From: Sediminibacterium sp.
GTDB taxonomy: Bacteria > Bacteroidota > Bacteroidia > Chitinophagales > Chitinophagaceae
Direction: 5' to 3'
DNA: 64,000 nucleotides
NCBI RefSeq assembly: GCF_030695065.1
Contig: NZ_JAUYTR010000005.1
Coordinates: forward strand, 227,806 to 291,805
The notes beneath the pieces are model-generated. The model saw only the letters and a program-made list of their open reading frames with translations, searched no databases and was not told the DNA's origin. How positions within the stretch are numbered: the stretch's first letter is position 1; the number at the start of each line of letters is the position of its first letter. This document shows, in pieces, positions 24,543 to 34,020 of this stretch. Made by a program: the position numbers and the translations under genes.

Positions 24543-25121
24543 ATGACCGAGCAAACCATTCTGGTAGGCTGTTTAAATAACGATCCCTCCGCACAGCGGG
24601 AACTGTACAATAGATACAGTCCTAAGATGTTGAGTGTATGTTATAGATTCGGCAATAGCAGAGAAGATGCAGAGGACATGTTGCAAGAAGGCTTTATCAA
24701 AATCTTTACGCAAATACATACATTTCAGAACAAGGGTGCATTTGAAGGTTGGATAAGAAGAATCATTGTTCATACTTGTATTAATTTTCTAAAGAAGAAT
24801 AAAAAATTCAGCAACAGTATAGATCTTGACCAGGCCGATTATTTAGAAGTAAAAGAAGAAACCATGCCTTCAGTAATGCAGGCAAGACAAATTATAGAGT
24901 GTATTAGACAACTGCCTTTAGGATATAGAACGGTTTTGAACTTGTACGCAATGGAAGGGTATAGCCATAAAGAGATTGCTGATATGCTCGATATAGAAGA
25001 AAGCACTAGCAGAAGCCAGTACACTAGAGCAAAAGTGATGTTAGAAGGAATTTTAATTAAGAAAAGAATTATAGAACAACCAAGAGAGCGTTTCAATTGG
25101 GCGGCTGCTTTTAAGAAGTAG
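24543..25121 (+). CDS. ECF-type RNA polymerase sigma factor
   Basis: 192 residues. Region 2 (about 20-85: YNRYSPKMLSVCYRFGNSREDAEDMLQEGFIKIF) and region 4 (about 120-170: LPLGYRTVLNLYAMEGYSHKEIADML) with its helix-turn-helix are clear. The gene is divergent from the DUF1800/DUF1501 pair (94 bases between starts) and is followed after 10 bases by a membrane protein that is probably its regulator. A TATATTTA box about 20-30 bases upstream is a candidate -7 element. Confidence 0.92.
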   Translation: MTEQTILVGCLNNDPSAQRELYNRYSPKMLSVCYRFGNSREDAEDMLQEGFIKIFTQIHTFQNKGAFEGWIRRIIVHTCINFLKKNKKFSNSIDLDQADYLEVKEETMPSVMQARQIIECIRQLPLGYRTVLNLYAMEGYSHKEIADMLDIEESTSRSQYTRAKVMLEGILIKKRIIEQPRERFNWAAAFKK

Positions 25122-25131
25122 CATTTAGTAT

Positions 25132-26559
25132 ATGGATCGTAAGTATTACCAAGACAACGAATTTGAGCAATTCTTGCAAGAAGAGCTGAAGGACCATCGC
25201 ATGTATCCTGCAGATGATGCGTGGAAAAATATCCGCACTCATTTGCACGGTAATCCTGCTTGGCCTGCACTTACCGTTATTTCGTTACTGGTAATTGTTA
25301 GTTTAACTATTTCTACTTTATTAATTGCCCCCTCTGCAGATCGTTTCAAATTTGTTGCCACTACCACTACTAAAGTGAGCAAGCCAGCTGTTGAAACCCG
25401 CATGCACGCCCCTGCTCCTAAAGAAGCTTACTATCAAGCAATTGAACCCAATCATATAACAGAGCAAACCATAACTCAGCTAAGAGAGCCTGTTGCAACT
25501 GTTCCTACTTTAGCCAATCCTGAATGGCAAATGGCCCATACTATTATTAGTAGCAGTGCTATTACAACTGTACCAACAATAAATGAAGAACTGATTGCAA
25601 ATAACGAAGCCAAAAAAGAAATAGAAGTATATGAAGAAGTGCTTCCGTTGGCATTAAAATTAAACGCAACAGAAACCATTTCGAGCTCTGCTGCTCTTGC
25701 TGGCATTGGACAATTACAATTGGCTAAATCTGCGGAAGAAACATCACTGAGCATTAATTTAAATGATGAAAAACGAACTCAGCCCATTAATAATGCTATT
25801 AGTTTACCAATTCCTAATAAGCGCATAGGATTTCAGTTTTATATAACTCCTTCAACCAGCTATCGCTCTTTGTCTGATGCTCAGGTTAAAGAAATTATAC
25901 AACCAACTAATATAGCAGCTGCCCAAAACGTACCATTGGCACTCAACTATACAGCAGGAGTTAATGACGTAGTCCGTCATCGCCCTGCAATGGGCTTAGA
26001 AGTTGGATTGGCAGCACTATACAATATCAATTCAAAACTTAAATTTAAAACGGGAATTCAAGTAAATATTCGCCAATACCATATTGAAACATTTAAGGCC
26101 AATACCGGTTTGGCAACTGTTTCTTTAATTAACAATGGCAGTGTAGAAAACTTAAACATGTTCTCGAACTATAATAATTCAGGTGGCTATAAACAAGAGC
26201 AATTAGATAATAAAAGTTTTCAAGTTGCTTTACCTGTAGGTGTTCAGTGGGATATCATAAAAGGAAAACAATTTGGTATTAGTGCAGAAGCAACAGTACA
26301 ACCCACTTATTCTTTTAACTCAAGTGTATTCTTACTTTCTACCGATTTTAAAAACTATACCGATGGCAATGAATTTGTACGCAGGTGGAATATCAATACC
26401 AGCGCAGGCATTCACGTAAACTTCAAATCGGGCTCCAATCTTTGGCAGTTAGGCCCTCAAATTAGGTACCAACATTTGCCTACTTACACCAACCGTTATC
26501 CAATTAAAGAGTACCTAATGGATTATGGTATTCGCTTGGCGTTTACTAAGCAACGCTAA
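25132..26559 (+). CDS. Probable sigma-factor partner: membrane protein with a barrel-like C-terminal domain
   Basis: 475 residues with three parts. Residues 1-42 are a polar N-terminal segment (YYQDNEFEQFLQEELKDH) of the kind that binds ECF sigma factors. Residues about 44-66 form one hydrophobic helix (WPALTVISLLVIVSLTI). Residues 67-235 are a low-complexity linker. Residues about 235-475 have the alternating hydrophobic pattern of an outer-membrane-type beta-barrel (GFQFYITPSTSYRSL, MGLEVGLAALYNI, LPVGVQWDI, GPQIRYQHLPTY), ending in LAFTKQR. It lies 10 bases after the sigma gene, so an anti-sigma role is the likely reading. How one chain with an inner-membrane helix and a barrel-like domain is placed is unclear. 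Confidence 0.7.
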   Translation: MDRKYYQDNEFEQFLQEELKDHRMYPADDAWKNIRTHLHGNPAWPALTVISLLVIVSLTISTLLIAPSADRFKFVATTTTKVSKPAVETRMHAPAPKEAYYQAIEPNHITEQTITQLREPVATVPTLANPEWQMAHTIISSSAITTVPTINEELIANNEAKKEIEVYEEVLPLALKLNATETISSSAALAGIGQLQLAKSAEETSLSINLNDEKRTQPINNAISLPIPNKRIGFQFYITPSTSYRSLSDAQVKEIIQPTNIAAAQNVPLALNYTAGVNDVVRHRPAMGLEVGLAALYNINSKLKFKTGIQVNIRQYHIETFKANTGLATVSLINNGSVENLNMFSNYNNSGGYKQEQLDNKSFQVALPVGVQWDIIKGKQFGISAEATVQPTYSFNSSVFLLSTDFKNYTDGNEFVRRWNINTSAGIHVNFKSGSNLWQLGPQIRYQHLPTYTNRYPIKEYLMDYGIRLAFTKQR

Positions 26560-26574
26560 TTGCGCTATTTTGGA

Positions 26575-26582
26575 TAGTTTTG
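26575..26582 (+). promoter_or_regulatory. TAnnTTTG box abutting the lipoprotein start codon
   Basis: TAGTTTTG at 26575-26582 is separated from ATG 26587 by only four bases, so a transcript from it would be leaderless. No TTTG at a proper -33 distance was found. Confidence 0.4.
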
Positions 26583-26586
26583 TTGC

Positions 26587-27174
26587 ATGAATATTTTTCT
26601 TCGTATTGGTTTGTTTTGCTTTTTCTGTTGTGGAATTGTAGCTTGTAATAACAATAAGACCGCTAATACTTCTGCCAATAAAGTAGCAGCAGACACCGCT
26701 CAATTTTATCCAGTTGCCAATTTTATTGCAGATGAAATGAAATATGTAGACCTCCGCAATTTTACTATTGTAGAAAAAAAATCCAATTTAAAAGATACCA
26801 GTTCACACGAAATCAGCAAAGACGATTTTCTATCGGCTGCATCTGTTATACTACAACAAGCCCAATGGTTCATGTCTAATAAATATTTATTTAATGAATC
26901 AATATTCCAAGACCTAGGCACAGAAAGTTATACCATCAATTACAGTAGCACTAAAGCCCCAATAAAAAGCATTGACTTGCTTTTGAACCAGCAAACTAAT
27001 TTGCCCAAAAGATTGTTTATACGAGTAATTCAACAAGTGGGAGATACTACTATTACCGAACAATACAGCTGGATAGCCAATAAACAATTTGTTATCAGCA
27101 GTTCTAAGAGAACACAAAATGGCTTTAATGAAAGTAATAGCAAGGAAATTAGTTGGAAAAACCAGGAACAATAA
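26587..27174 (+). CDS. Putative lipoprotein of unknown function
   Basis: 195 residues. The N-terminus is a lipoprotein signal (hydrophobic 4-17, lipobox IVAC with Cys at about 20), followed by an Asn/Lys/Thr/Ala linker. The rest is a globular domain with alternating strands and no motif that I recognise. Its stop overlaps the uvrC start by one base (TAATG), so the two are translationally coupled, though no functional link is obvious. Confidence 0.75.
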   Translation: MNIFLRIGLFCFFCCGIVACNNNKTANTSANKVAADTAQFYPVANFIADEMKYVDLRNFTIVEKKSNLKDTSSHEISKDDFLSAASVILQQAQWFMSNKYLFNESIFQDLGTESYTINYSSTKAPIKSIDLLLNQQTNLPKRLFIRVIQQVGDTTITEQYSWIANKQFVISSSKRTQNGFNESNSKEISWKNQEQ

Positions 27175-28982
27175 TGACGCAAGAAGCTTTTCAACAAATA
27201 GCACATACCATTCCTTTACAACCTGGTATTTACAAATACTTCGATAAAGAGCATACGCTTTTATATGTAGGAAAAGCAAAAAGTTTACGCAAAAGAGTCA
27301 GCTCCTATTTCAGTAAAAGTTTTGTTGGATATAAAACACATGAACTGGTTAAGCGAATTCATCAAATTGAATTCACTATTGTAGATTCTGAACAAGATGC
27401 TTTTTTATTAGAGAACGCTTTAATTAAAGAATACAAGCCAAAGTATAATATTGAATTAAAAGACGACAAAACCTATCCTTATATAGTAGTAAAACGCGAG
27501 GCTTTCCCTAGGATATTTTTAACGCGAAGAAAAATAAATGATGGGTCAGAATATATTGGCCCCTTTACCTCTGCGGGAAAAGTTAGAGAGCTCATTGAAT
27601 TTGTAAAACAATATATTCCATTAAGAAGTTGCAAGCTCAACTTAAGCAAGGAAAATATTGCTGCAGGAAAATTTAAAGTCTGTTTAGAATACCATTTAGG
27701 TAATTGCAAAGGGCCCTGCGAAGGTTTGCAATCGTTGGAAGATTATCAAAATGGCATTCAACAAATGCGCAATATTTTAAAAGGAAACCTGGGCTCGGTG
27801 ATTGCGCAGTTTAAAGAAGAAATGCAGCAATATGCCATGGGGCTTGAGTTTGAGAAAGCCGAAATGATTCGAAAAAAGATTGATCATTTAGAAAATTATC
27901 AATCTTCATCTGTGGTAGTAAGCAAGCATTTAAACAATATAGATGTATTTAGTATTGCCAAGGACGACAACAAAGCCTATGTGAACTATTTGATGGTTCA
28001 AAATGGAACCATTGTACAAACCCACTCGGTACCTATTGAAACTAAATTAGAAGAAACAGAGGAAGAAGTATTGATTTGGGTAATAGGCGAGTTACGCAAC
28101 ACATTTAATAGCATGGCTAAAGAACTAATTGTTCCCTTCCCTATTGAATATCCTGACCCCTCTATTATCATTACCATACCCAAAGCAGGTGATAAGAGAA
28201 AACTATTAGACCTCTCTTTAAAAAACGTGGCTTACTTTAAAGAAGAGTTGAGAAAGAAAAAAATGTTACGATTGGAGGGCAAAACGGATGATGAGCAAAA
28301 AAAGGTATTGTACGAATTACAGCATTACTTGCAATTAAATGAAGTACCACTTCATATAGAATGCTTTGATAACTCCAATTTTCAAGGTGCTTATCCGGTG
28401 AGTGCAATGGTTTGCTTTAAAAACGGCATTCCGGCCAAAAACGACTATCGCAGGTTTAATGTAAAAACGGTTGAAGGCATCAATGATTTTGCAACCATGA
28501 AAGAAGTGGTTTATAGGCGCTATAAACGCTTGAAAGAAGAAGACTCGCCTTTTCCTCAATTAGTGATCATAGATGGTGGAAAAGGGCAATTAAGCTCTGC
28601 AATGGAGGCTTTTAAAGAACTTGACTTAATTGGTATTACAACAGTGGTTGGCTTGGCCAAAAATGAAGAAGAAATATTTTTTCCAGGAGATTCAGAATCA
28701 TTTAAACTACCCATGAGTAGCGACTCCTTAAAATTGGTCAGAAGAATTAGAGATGAAGTGCATCGCTTTGGCATTACGTTTCATAGAAACCAACGTTCTA
28801 AAGGCACATTTAAAAATGAATTGGAACAAGTGCCTGGCATTGGCAAAGCAACTATTGATGAGTTATTGCGCAATTTTAAATCTGTAAAAAATATTAAACT
28901 TCAATCGGAACAAGCGTTGGCATTGGTGGTTGGAGTAAATAGAGCAACCATTCTAACGAAGTATTTTAAGGGGAAGGAATAA
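27174..28982 (+). CDS. uvrC: Excinuclease ABC subunit C
   Basis: 602 residues from ATG 27174, overlapping the previous stop; a TTG further upstream would sit inside the lipoprotein gene. The GIY-YIG nuclease domain is at residues about 10-90 (GIYKYFDKEHTLLYVGKAKSLRKRV). Next come the Cys-containing segment near 165-180 (CLEYHLGNCKGPC), the UVR motif (about 200-235), the RNase H-like 5' nuclease domain (ECFDNSNFQG, VIDGGKGQL) and C-terminal helix-hairpin-helix motifs (VPGIGKATIDELL). UvrC makes both incisions around UV and bulky lesions after UvrAB loading. Confidence 0.96.
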   Translation: MTQEAFQQIAHTIPLQPGIYKYFDKEHTLLYVGKAKSLRKRVSSYFSKSFVGYKTHELVKRIHQIEFTIVDSEQDAFLLENALIKEYKPKYNIELKDDKTYPYIVVKREAFPRIFLTRRKINDGSEYIGPFTSAGKVRELIEFVKQYIPLRSCKLNLSKENIAAGKFKVCLEYHLGNCKGPCEGLQSLEDYQNGIQQMRNILKGNLGSVIAQFKEEMQQYAMGLEFEKAEMIRKKIDHLENYQSSSVVVSKHLNNIDVFSIAKDDNKAYVNYLMVQNGTIVQTHSVPIETKLEETEEEVLIWVIGELRNTFNSMAKELIVPFPIEYPDPSIIITIPKAGDKRKLLDLSLKNVAYFKEELRKKKMLRLEGKTDDEQKKVLYELQHYLQLNEVPLHIECFDNSNFQGAYPVSAMVCFKNGIPAKNDYRRFNVKTVEGINDFATMKEVVYRRYKRLKEEDSPFPQLVIIDGGKGQLSSAMEAFKELDLIGITTVVGLAKNEEEIFFPGDSESFKLPMSSDSLKLVRRIRDEVHRFGITFHRNQRSKGTFKNELEQVPGIGKATIDELLRNFKSVKNIKLQSEQALALVVGVNRATILTKYFKGKE

Positions 28983-29017
28983 AAAAAGGGCCAGGATAGA
29001 AATCCAGCCCCGTTTTT
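28983..29017 (+). terminator. Probable terminator of uvrC
   Basis: Directly after the uvrC stop, GGGC (28988-28991) pairs with GCCC (29007-29010) and GGAT (28994-28997) with ATCC (29002-29005) around an AGAA loop. Flanking A5 and T5 runs extend the stem and provide the T tract. Confidence 0.6.
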
Positions 29018-29118
29018 AAAATCCAATATCCTATGAAAAACCGAGGTGAAATTACAGTTTCCTCCATAAAATATAAAAAAAACTTTATCCATTTACTGTG
29101 AATAAGATTTTTTAATTC

Positions 29119-29143
29119 AAAAAGGGGCTAGAAGCCCCTTTTT
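29119..29143. terminator. Bidirectional terminator between uvrC and gldN
   Basis: A perfect 11-bp inverted repeat AAAAAGGGGCT / AGCCCCTTTTT with an AGA loop. Because the arms carry A5 and T5, it can stop transcription from either side. It is the likely end of the gldKLMN operon. Confidence 0.88.
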
Positions 29144-29169
29144 GTTGAAACAAATAATATTAAATAGAC

Positions 29170-30339
29170 TTAATAAGCCCACAAATCTTGCTCGTAATTC
29201 ATAATCTTAGATTTGATATTCTCCCCTTCTAATAATCGGAACAAAGGGTCTTTAATAAACGCGCTTAATGATTTATCTCCAGGGTTATTAATGGTACTCT
29301 TGATGATATAGCTACTGAAGAAACGGCTTTCGAATAATTCTTCCCAAGTCATTCTTGCTGCAATATTTTTGGGATTGTACACGTCAAATTTTGTTAGAGA
29401 AGCCCTGATATCTGGATAATATACCCAGAATAAAACCCTTGGTAAAGACTTGCCAGCAACTACTTGCTTGGCAATTGGCGCAATACCTAGAATGCGGGTA
29501 AACATCCTGCTGCTTTCTTTGTCGAAAATGATTTGTTCTTTAATTCGGAAAGTATACACTGAATCAGGACTAAACTTAGGTTTCTTAGTAATAACTTTTT
29601 CAACAGCTCCAGTAGCAGGATCAACTACATCAACAGTGTCTAAAGCACCACTAACCATAGACATCACATAAGAAGTGGTAAGCGGGGTGGTGAATCGATC
29701 GTTGTCTGATGAAAAAGCTGTAACACTATCATTTTTAATTGCACTCAACAATAAAGAGAAAAAGCGTTGATCACCATTATCATCTTTACCTGGATACATA
29801 AAAGATTGATTTATTTTTTCTCTTGCATCAATCTCTCTCCAAATAAAATGACTAAATACCGCATCGTCTTCGCGTAAGTCTTCGTATTCTAAAGGCTTGC
29901 GATCTCTAACTTGTGTTCTTAGCATAGCATAATTGTTTCTTAACGAAACCTCAGGCTTTGCATCAAAACCACCTTGAACCGTAGTATCAAAACTAAAAGT
30001 AACAGGTGCAGTAGGATTAGTGGTAGTAGTACCTGTTCCTAAAGCAGTATTATTGCTATTTCTATACCTTGATGTTCCTGTAACAGCTTGAGCAGGTACA
30101 ATAGTAGTGTCGGCAGCAGGATTAACTTGGTTGATATTATTTTTTGCAGCTGCGTATTTTGAAGTGGGCTTTTTAGCAACTGGCTTAGCTTTTGTGGTAG
30201 CTGGCTTTGCAGCACTTGCAGCAGGTTTTGTAGTGGTAGTTGCAGGCTTTTTATATTTAGACTGCGCCATTGCACCCATTGCTACTACCAAGGCAGTAGT
30301 CATTAATAATCCTGAATAAACAATCTTTTTCATACGCAC
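29170..30339 (-). CDS. gldN: T9SS/gliding motility protein GldN
   Basis: 389 residues. A signal peptide (about 1-25, ending AMAQ) is followed by a low-complexity Lys/Pro/Ala/Thr segment (about 27-125) and then the GldN domain (DLREDDAVFSHFIWREIDAREKINQSF, MTWEELFESRFFSSYI). GldN (PorN) is periplasmic and forms a ring with GldK that links the GldLM motor to the T9SS outer-membrane machinery. It is the last gene of gldKLMN, 2 bases after gldM. The long K/P/A/T segment is more extensive than the core family needs. Confidence 0.93.
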   Translation of the reverse strand: MRMKKIVYSGLLMTTALVVAMGAMAQSKYKKPATTTTKPAASAAKPATTKAKPVAKKPTSKYAAAKNNINQVNPAADTTIVPAQAVTGTSRYRNSNNTALGTGTTTTNPTAPVTFSFDTTVQGGFDAKPEVSLRNNYAMLRTQVRDRKPLEYEDLREDDAVFSHFIWREIDAREKINQSFMYPGKDDNGDQRFFSLLLSAIKNDSVTAFSSDNDRFTTPLTTSYVMSMVSGALDTVDVVDPATGAVEKVITKKPKFSPDSVYTFRIKEQIIFDKESSRMFTRILGIAPIAKQVVAGKSLPRVLFWVYYPDIRASLTKFDVYNPKNIAARMTWEELFESRFFSSYIIKSTINNPGDKSLSAFIKDPLFRLLEGENIKSKIMNYEQDLWAY

Positions 30340-30341
30340 AG

Positions 30342-31883
30342 TTATTGTAGAGTAAATGAAATATTTTGATCCAACAATCTGGTTCCACCAGGTCCGCTCA
30401 CTTTAATTTCGTCAATCACCACGGTTGATCCAGCTTGACATTTATTTAATAAGGCCTTTGCTTCTGCGTTAAAATATGCTCCTGATACTTCTGCAATTCC
30501 AAATCCACTTTCTTCAAAGCCTCTTCCAGTACAAATCAACGTAAAAGAAACAACTTCATATTTTACACCTTCAAACACAAAGTCTTTTAAATCTGCAACA
30601 ACTCCACGCTGTACCCTGAATGCATTGGCTACAATAGGTCCACCTCCTTTACCACCAACCGTTGCCAAAGGGTTGGGAACACGCTTAATAGGTATAACAA
30701 TCTTTTGAGTATTCTTACCATCTGTTGCGTTCACTGTAGCAGATCCTAAAGCAGAAGCTGTTACAATATATTGACCAGGGCCCTCTTTACGGAATCCAAT
30801 TCCTGCTCCTTCAATAGATACATTCACTTTCTCGTCTCCACTTCCACCTGTTACACTCAATGGGTTTTCTAACCCTTGATAAAACACACGCGTTTTATCG
30901 GTAGATACTACTAATCCTGAAGGAACACCTACGGTGTATTTAATTTCTTTAGTAACTGATGCCGTTGTGCCATCTGGCTTTACAAAGGAAATTGTTACGT
31001 TTTTAGAACCAGTTCCGCTAGGTCTAAATTTATATTCGAATGAACCATCTGGTGTAGGGGTTGCACTAGCACCATCCACAGTTACTCTTGGTTGAGAAGC
31101 ACTATTGAAAGCACCCACACCAGCATTAATAATAATTTCTTCACCAGGCATTACATAGCTGGCGTTGGCATTGGCAATTGCCTGAAATTGGTCATACACT
31201 AATTCTACCTGTCCTATTTCTTTATGACAAAATTCTACCGCCTGAGATTCACTATTCTTAATATCATTTTGAAACTTACTTAACATGGTAATACCAGCAA
31301 CAGTAGGCGTCATATGAAAGAAAGTATAAGCCCATTCTTCTTTATCTTTTTCACTTTTGACAGCAGGTAAATCTAAAGGCAAGTTGGTTCCAATTGCAGC
31401 AGCCATTTCAGGATCTATTTCTAATAATTGCTTCTTAAAATTAGCTAACTTATCAAATAATTCCTTTCCCTTTCCTTTACCAGAAGGGGGTGCAGATACA
31501 AATAAACGAGTAGCGGCATCTAAATCATCTTCTTTAAAATCTTCTTTGCCATCTACCATTTTAAGCCCCGATTCTTTTTTTAATTCCGCTTTTAGCGCTT
31601 CAATATAATTGTACACTTCATCAGAAAGTTTTTTGGCAGTTTGGGCTTTGGGTAACCAAATTTCTGCCTTTTCTCTGGTAGTTGGATCTTCGATTTTTTT
31701 CTGGAACGATTTAAAAATTTCTGAATTCTTTTTCTCCGCAACACCTGTTGCTGTCATCAGGCTTTTGTCTACGGTTTTAAAAGCATTCAATATTTCTGAA
31801 GAAACGTTCAAAGCAAGCAAAGCCGTTAACACGAGATACATCATGTTAATCATCTTCTGCCGCGGTTCCTTGGGTAATGACAT
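30342..31883 (-). CDS. gldM: T9SS motor protein GldM
   Basis: 513 residues. The N-terminus MSLPKEPRQKMINMMYLVLT is diagnostic: one transmembrane helix (about 13-32) with a conserved Arg (R8) before it that contacts GldL. The periplasmic part is a helical domain followed by Ig-like domains (GEEIIINAGVGAFN, VGVPSGLVVSTDKTR). GldM dimers span the periplasm and turn inside GldL pentamers, using proton flow to drive T9SS secretion and, where present, gliding. A plus-strand ORF over its 5' end is a shadow. Confidence 0.95.
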   Translation of the reverse strand: MSLPKEPRQKMINMMYLVLTALLALNVSSEILNAFKTVDKSLMTATGVAEKKNSEIFKSFQKKIEDPTTREKAEIWLPKAQTAKKLSDEVYNYIEALKAELKKESGLKMVDGKEDFKEDDLDAATRLFVSAPPSGKGKGKELFDKLANFKKQLLEIDPEMAAAIGTNLPLDLPAVKSEKDKEEWAYTFFHMTPTVAGITMLSKFQNDIKNSESQAVEFCHKEIGQVELVYDQFQAIANANASYVMPGEEIIINAGVGAFNSASQPRVTVDGASATPTPDGSFEYKFRPSGTGSKNVTISFVKPDGTTASVTKEIKYTVGVPSGLVVSTDKTRVFYQGLENPLSVTGGSGDEKVNVSIEGAGIGFRKEGPGQYIVTASALGSATVNATDGKNTQKIVIPIKRVPNPLATVGGKGGGPIVANAFRVQRGVVADLKDFVFEGVKYEVVSFTLICTGRGFEESGFGIAEVSGAYFNAEAKALLNKCQAGSTVVIDEIKVSGPGGTRLLDQNISFTLQ

Positions 31884-31935
31884 ACTATCTTTTGTTTATC
31901 TAAATACGTTTGATCAATTCAGTTTACTATTCAGC

Positions 31936-32679
31936 TTATCTACCCTGCATTGCAGTAAGCATACTTCCATATACCTGATTCAACTTGGTAAGGTTATTCG
32001 CTAAAGCTGCAATTTGTTCCTTTGCTCTGTTTGCATCTTCAGCAGTATTATTCATCGCTTCTGAGGCAGCAGATAATTTACCATAAAACTGATTCAATGC
32101 TTTAAGGTGATTATTACTCTCTTGTAATTCTAATTCGTAAATAGTATTTAGAGATGATAAGTTTTTAGTTAGTCCTTGAACTTGAACATGAAACTGCTTA
32201 TTGCTTTCAGCTGCTGCTTCAAAACTAGATAAGGAATGTACTGCACCATTTACTGCTGTAGCTACAGAACCCAATGCAGTGGCTGCTGCTTTTGAATTTG
32301 CAGTAAAATCGCCTGTAGATTTTACCACATCGCTTATTTCGCCCATCTTCTCTACAGTACTTCCTAGTTTCTTAAAGCCTTCGCTCAACTTTCCTAAATT
32401 GGCAGGGGTAATATCGGCTTCTGCCAACATTTTTTCCATGCTTTTTAAAGCAGGATTACCCGCATCTGCAACAACGGTTGGCGCACCCATATCTGGAGGA
32501 GGCAAAATAGCATAGATAATAAATATCAAAGCCTCGGTTGTTAAACCAATTTTTAATGCCCAGTCTGCCCAAGAAAGGTGAAGTATTTTTGCCATTGCAC
32601 CAAAGATCACCACGGCTGCACCAAGAGATACAACAACGTTTACCGCGCGATTAACTGTAGGAGAAACACCTGAAGCCAT
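31936..32679 (-). CDS. gldL: T9SS motor protein GldL
   Basis: 247 residues. Two transmembrane helices (about 12-32 and 38-60) carry the motor residues: the family's key glutamate is present as E49 (in GLTTEALIFII), and K31 is in helix 1. The rest is a cytoplasmic helical region (residues 75-247) rich in Asn, Ala and Lys. GldL pentamers surround GldM helices and convert proton-motive force into rotation. It starts 25 bases after gldK. Confidence 0.95.
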   Translation of the reverse strand: MASGVSPTVNRAVNVVVSLGAAVVIFGAMAKILHLSWADWALKIGLTTEALIFIIYAILPPPDMGAPTVVADAGNPALKSMEKMLAEADITPANLGKLSEGFKKLGSTVEKMGEISDVVKSTGDFTANSKAAATALGSVATAVNGAVHSLSSFEAAAESNKQFHVQVQGLTKNLSSLNTIYELELQESNNHLKALNQFYGKLSAASEAMNNTAEDANRAKEQIAALANNLTKLNQVYGSMLTAMQGR

Positions 32680-32704
32680 AATTGTATTTTTTGTAGTTTA
32701 TTTT

Positions 32705-33988
32705 TTACTTTTTCATTTTTGGAGCCAAATCAATCACACAACGGAAACCAATATATGATTTAGCTGTGTCTTGGTATTCGTAGTTACGAGTACTAACTTG
32801 AATTTGGTATTGAGTATCTTTCCAAGAACCACCTCTAATTACTTTGCGTTTCTCACGAGGACGGTCAGAATCTTTTGCGTCATAACGAACATCAGGGCTC
32901 ATATCTGAAAGGAAATTATAAGATCCTTCATAAAAGTAAGAACCCGTCCACTCTGCAACGTTTCCGCTCATATTGTATAAGCCATAATCATTGGGCCAAT
33001 ATGCATCGGCTCTAACAGTATAGAATCCTCCGTCTTCTGCATAATTACCTCTGCCTGGCTTAAAGTTGGCCAATAAGCAACCTTTTTTATTTCTGGTATA
33101 ATAGTTACCCCAAGGGAACATTGAATTGGTTCTTCCACCACGAGCAGCATATTCCCACTCCGCTTCAGAAGGCAAACGATAATCGCCATCGAATGCTAAG
33201 TTCTTTTTACCTAAGTAAGCATTTTGATAATGTGTTCTCCAGCTACAAAAAGCCATTGCTTGCTTCCAAGTAACCCCTACCACTGGATAATTTCCAAATG
33301 AGGGATGAGAGAAATATCTTTTGGTCATTGGTTCGTTATATGAATAAGAGAAATCTCTCATCCATACCAATGTATCAGGATATACTTTCTGATTGCGCTT
33401 TACAATGAAATTTTTACGAGGCTGTCCTGCATTTTCTCTTTTTGCAGCTTCTGCCAAGTCAAAATATTCTATTCTATAAATCAATTTATCAGGATCAATT
33501 TCTGGCTTACCGTATAAACGATTGTCTGGTGCAAGGTTTAATTCATTTAACTGCTCAACCGTTTTTCTATCCCACTTAATGGTTTTTACCTTGGCCCAAT
33601 CAACTGCCATGGTATCATCGTCTTTATTAATTCCTTGTCCAAATAGAATTTTGAAAGAAAGTGAGTCTCTAACCCAGTTAACAAACTGGCGATAATCGTC
33701 GTTAGTGATTTCAGTGGCATCCATCCAAAAACCAGGAATAGACACTTGTCTGTTTCTGGTAGTATATTGGTAGCTGATGTCTTCATCGCTAGGCCCCATA
33801 TGGAAAGTTCCTGGTTGTATGTAAACCATGTTCCTCGGGGGATTCATATTCTGCTTAGCATTTGGCGAAACTCCGTGAAGTTGGCCATCGTCTGGCAATC
33901 CTTTTCCACCCTTCGATTTGAAGGGATTACACGAAGTGACCGCTAACGCACAAAACGCCGTGATAACCAAATAAAAATGTCTTTTCAT
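32705..33988 (-). CDS. gldK: T9SS lipoprotein GldK (SUMF1/FGE-like)
   Basis: 427 residues from ATG 33988 (MKRHFYLV); the upstream in-frame codons lie in the promoter leader. Lipoprotein signal with lipobox VTSC (C20). The sulfatase-modifying-factor fold follows (MVYIQPGTFHMGPSDED, GVTWKQAMAFCSWR, YRLPSEAEWEYAARGG, NVAEWTGSYF, RGGSWKDTQYQ). In the T9SS GldK/PorK it is structural, not an enzyme: it forms the periplasmic ring with GldN at the outer membrane. First gene of the operon, preceded by a -7 box at 34013-34020. Confidence 0.95.
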   Translation of the reverse strand: MKRHFYLVITAFCALAVTSCNPFKSKGGKGLPDDGQLHGVSPNAKQNMNPPRNMVYIQPGTFHMGPSDEDISYQYTTRNRQVSIPGFWMDATEITNDDYRQFVNWVRDSLSFKILFGQGINKDDDTMAVDWAKVKTIKWDRKTVEQLNELNLAPDNRLYGKPEIDPDKLIYRIEYFDLAEAAKRENAGQPRKNFIVKRNQKVYPDTLVWMRDFSYSYNEPMTKRYFSHPSFGNYPVVGVTWKQAMAFCSWRTHYQNAYLGKKNLAFDGDYRLPSEAEWEYAARGGRTNSMFPWGNYYTRNKKGCLLANFKPGRGNYAEDGGFYTVRADAYWPNDYGLYNMSGNVAEWTGSYFYEGSYNFLSDMSPDVRYDAKDSDRPREKRKVIRGGSWKDTQYQIQVSTRNYEYQDTAKSYIGFRCVIDLAPKMKK

Positions 33989-34012
33989 GACCACAATTGA
34001 TTTTGACAGGAG

Positions 34013-34020
34013 CAAATATA
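34013..34020 (-). promoter_or_regulatory. -7 box of the gldKLMN operon
   Basis: The minus strand reads TATATTTG followed by C, 24 bases before the gldK ATG. The -33 region has no exact TTTG at the usual distance, so only the -7 element is called. The rest of the 34021-34222 stretch up to the hemD terminator shows no gene. Confidence 0.55.

Noticed and set aside
22829..24610. Longest start of the DUF1800 gene at 24610
   Set aside because: It would overlap the divergent sigma gene by 68 bases, and the extra residues have no family similarity.
29032..29100. Possible 22-codon peptide gene (start MKNRGEIT) between uvrC and gldN
   Set aside because: Too short, sits between two terminators, with no promoter of the usual type; no support beyond an open frame.
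31357..32515. Plus-strand ORFs over gldM and gldL
   Set aside because: Antisense shadows of confident T9SS genes; low-complexity Ser/Ala content follows from the opposite strand.
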